7,436 nt of DNA from CBDUBH01 sp965365345 (GTDB lineage Bacteria > Bacteroidota > Ignavibacteria > Ignavibacteriales > SURF-24), in assembly GCA_965365345.1 (NCBI GenBank), contig CBDUBH010000124.1, positions 1-7,436 on the forward strand, given 5' to 3'. This document shows, one piece after another, positions 6,908-7,436 of the stretch (positions are counted from its first letter, which is position 1; every line of letters begins with the position of its first letter). A program made the position numbers and the translations under genes. The notes under the pieces were generated by a model. That model worked only from the letters and a program-made list of their open reading frames with translations. It did not search any database and was not told the origin of the DNA.

Positions 6908-6967
6908 AATTACCCTCCTTAAAATTATACTAATCTGAATTTGCCAAACTTAATCGAAATAATTAAC

Positions 6968-7384
6968 CTATGCGTTGCCCTCGTCGTTATATGCATCTTT
7001 ACCTGCTTTAAAAGCTTTTTTAATTCTTTCGGATTCGCTATTGACCTGGTCTTTTCCTTCTTCAAATGATTGTTCTGCTTTTTCTCTTGCGTTACTTAAA
7101 ATCTTTTCAGCTTCGCCGATCAGTTTGTCAACTTTTACTTTTGCTTCATCAATCAATTTTTCTGATCTTTTTTTTCCATCGTTGATAAGATCGTTTGCCC
7201 TGACTTTTGCATCTGCCAAATATTCTTGTGCATCTCCTAAAAGTTCATCGGTCTTATCTTTAATATCTTCTCTGAATTCGTCTCCGGTTTTTTTAGCATT
7301 TAAAAGCGCAATAACAGCACCGACAGCAGAACCGGCGAGTAATCCGAAAAATAGTCCTTTTCCCATTCCTTTACCGCTAGCCAT
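6968..7384 (-). CDS. YtxH-family protein (Gly-rich membrane anchor plus amphipathic helix)
   Basis: A 138-residue protein. Residues 8-28 (GKGLFFGLLAGSAVGAVIAL) form the glycine-rich, glycine-zipper-like hydrophobic segment that defines the YtxH family. It is followed by KKTGDEFRED, matching the family's usual motif of two basic residues, TG, then (L/F)R. The remainder (about 40-125) is one long charged helix of imperfect repeats built on K/R-x-x-x-LI-x-(D/E)A-K, such as KLIDEAKVKVDKLIGEAEKI, resembling LEA or apolipoprotein-type helices. In Bacillus the ytx genes belong to the general stress regulon; a stress or envelope role here is inference and no mechanism is known. The start ATG follows a near-perfect AAGGAGGT (7396-7389) with a four-base gap. 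It is the first gene of the visible cluster with the DUF948-like and EF-G-like genes; its promoter probably lies in the 52 bases to the window edge or beyond. Confidence 0.87.
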   Translation of the reverse strand: MASGKGMGKGLFFGLLAGSAVGAVIALLNAKKTGDEFREDIKDKTDELLGDAQEYLADAKVRANDLINDGKKRSEKLIDEAKVKVDKLIGEAEKILSNAREKAEQSFEEGKDQVNSESERIKKAFKAGKDAYNDEGNA

Positions 7385-7436
7385 AAAAACCTCCTTGAAT
7401 AATTAGGCTAAAATAATAAGTACTTTTATGAAAATC

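Noticed and set aside
6924..6929. Perfect TATAAT on the minus strand just before the DUF948-like gene
   Set aside because: No acceptable -35 at 16-18 bases, and a start point from it would fall within or at the ribosome binding site; more likely chance in AT-rich DNA.
6975..7406. 143-residue open frame on the plus strand opposite the YtxH-like gene
   Set aside because: Ser/Ala/Phe/Leu-rich product typical of the complement of a Lys/Glu/Ala-rich helix; no family resemblance, and the minus strand has a clear gene with a strong ribosome binding site.
1..7436. Search for CRISPR arrays, tRNA/rRNA genes, insertion sequences, toxin-antitoxin or defence genes
   Set aside because: No spaced direct repeats, cloverleaf-like segments, transposase motifs or small two-gene toxin modules were seen; gene content is ordinary.

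Overview
The window is AT-rich bacterial DNA in which every gene I can support lies on the minus strand, so transcription runs from high to low coordinates. The lineage suggested is Ignavibacteria or a relative in the Chlorobi/Bacteroidota group. The reasons are strongly A/T-biased codon use, a secreted Reg_prop beta-propeller sensor typical of that group, and an EF-G-like GTPase next to YtxH-type and DUF948-type envelope proteins. Strong AAGGAGG-type ribosome binding sites before two genes argue against a typical Flavobacteria-like member, where such sites are weak. This placement is inference; there is no rRNA or marker gene in the window to fix it.

Read in the direction of transcription: (1) 7384-4388 is a three-gene cluster of a YtxH-family protein, a DUF948-like membrane-anchored coiled-coil protein and an EF-G-like translational GTPase, closed by a GC-rich intrinsic terminator at 4334-4370. 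(2) A HIT-family nucleotide hydrolase/phosphorylase follows at 4318-3818. Its start codon lies only 15 bases past the terminator's U-tract, so the terminator sits in its leader. (3) A 193-base AT-rich gap with two weak hairpins comes next. (4) A glycerate kinase (3624-2455) overlaps thymidylate synthase thyA (2458-1619) by four bases, ATGA. This pair ends at a strong intrinsic terminator at 1551-1606. (5) A long non-coding stretch (1182-1618) follows. (6) The N-terminal 393 residues of a secreted Reg_prop beta-propeller protein (1181-1) run off the window edge. It is probably the sensor half of a two-component or hybrid regulator.

Functionally this is mostly housekeeping: nucleotide synthesis (thyA), glycerate entry into lower glycolysis, dinucleotide turnover (HIT), and a stress/envelope pair beside a paralogous translation factor. 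I found no mobile element, CRISPR array, tRNA, rRNA or defence-like cassette, and no convincing undescribed system. The points most worth a second look are the terminator inside the HIT leader, the altered switch residues of the EF-G-like GTPase, and its clustering with the YtxH/DUF948 pair.
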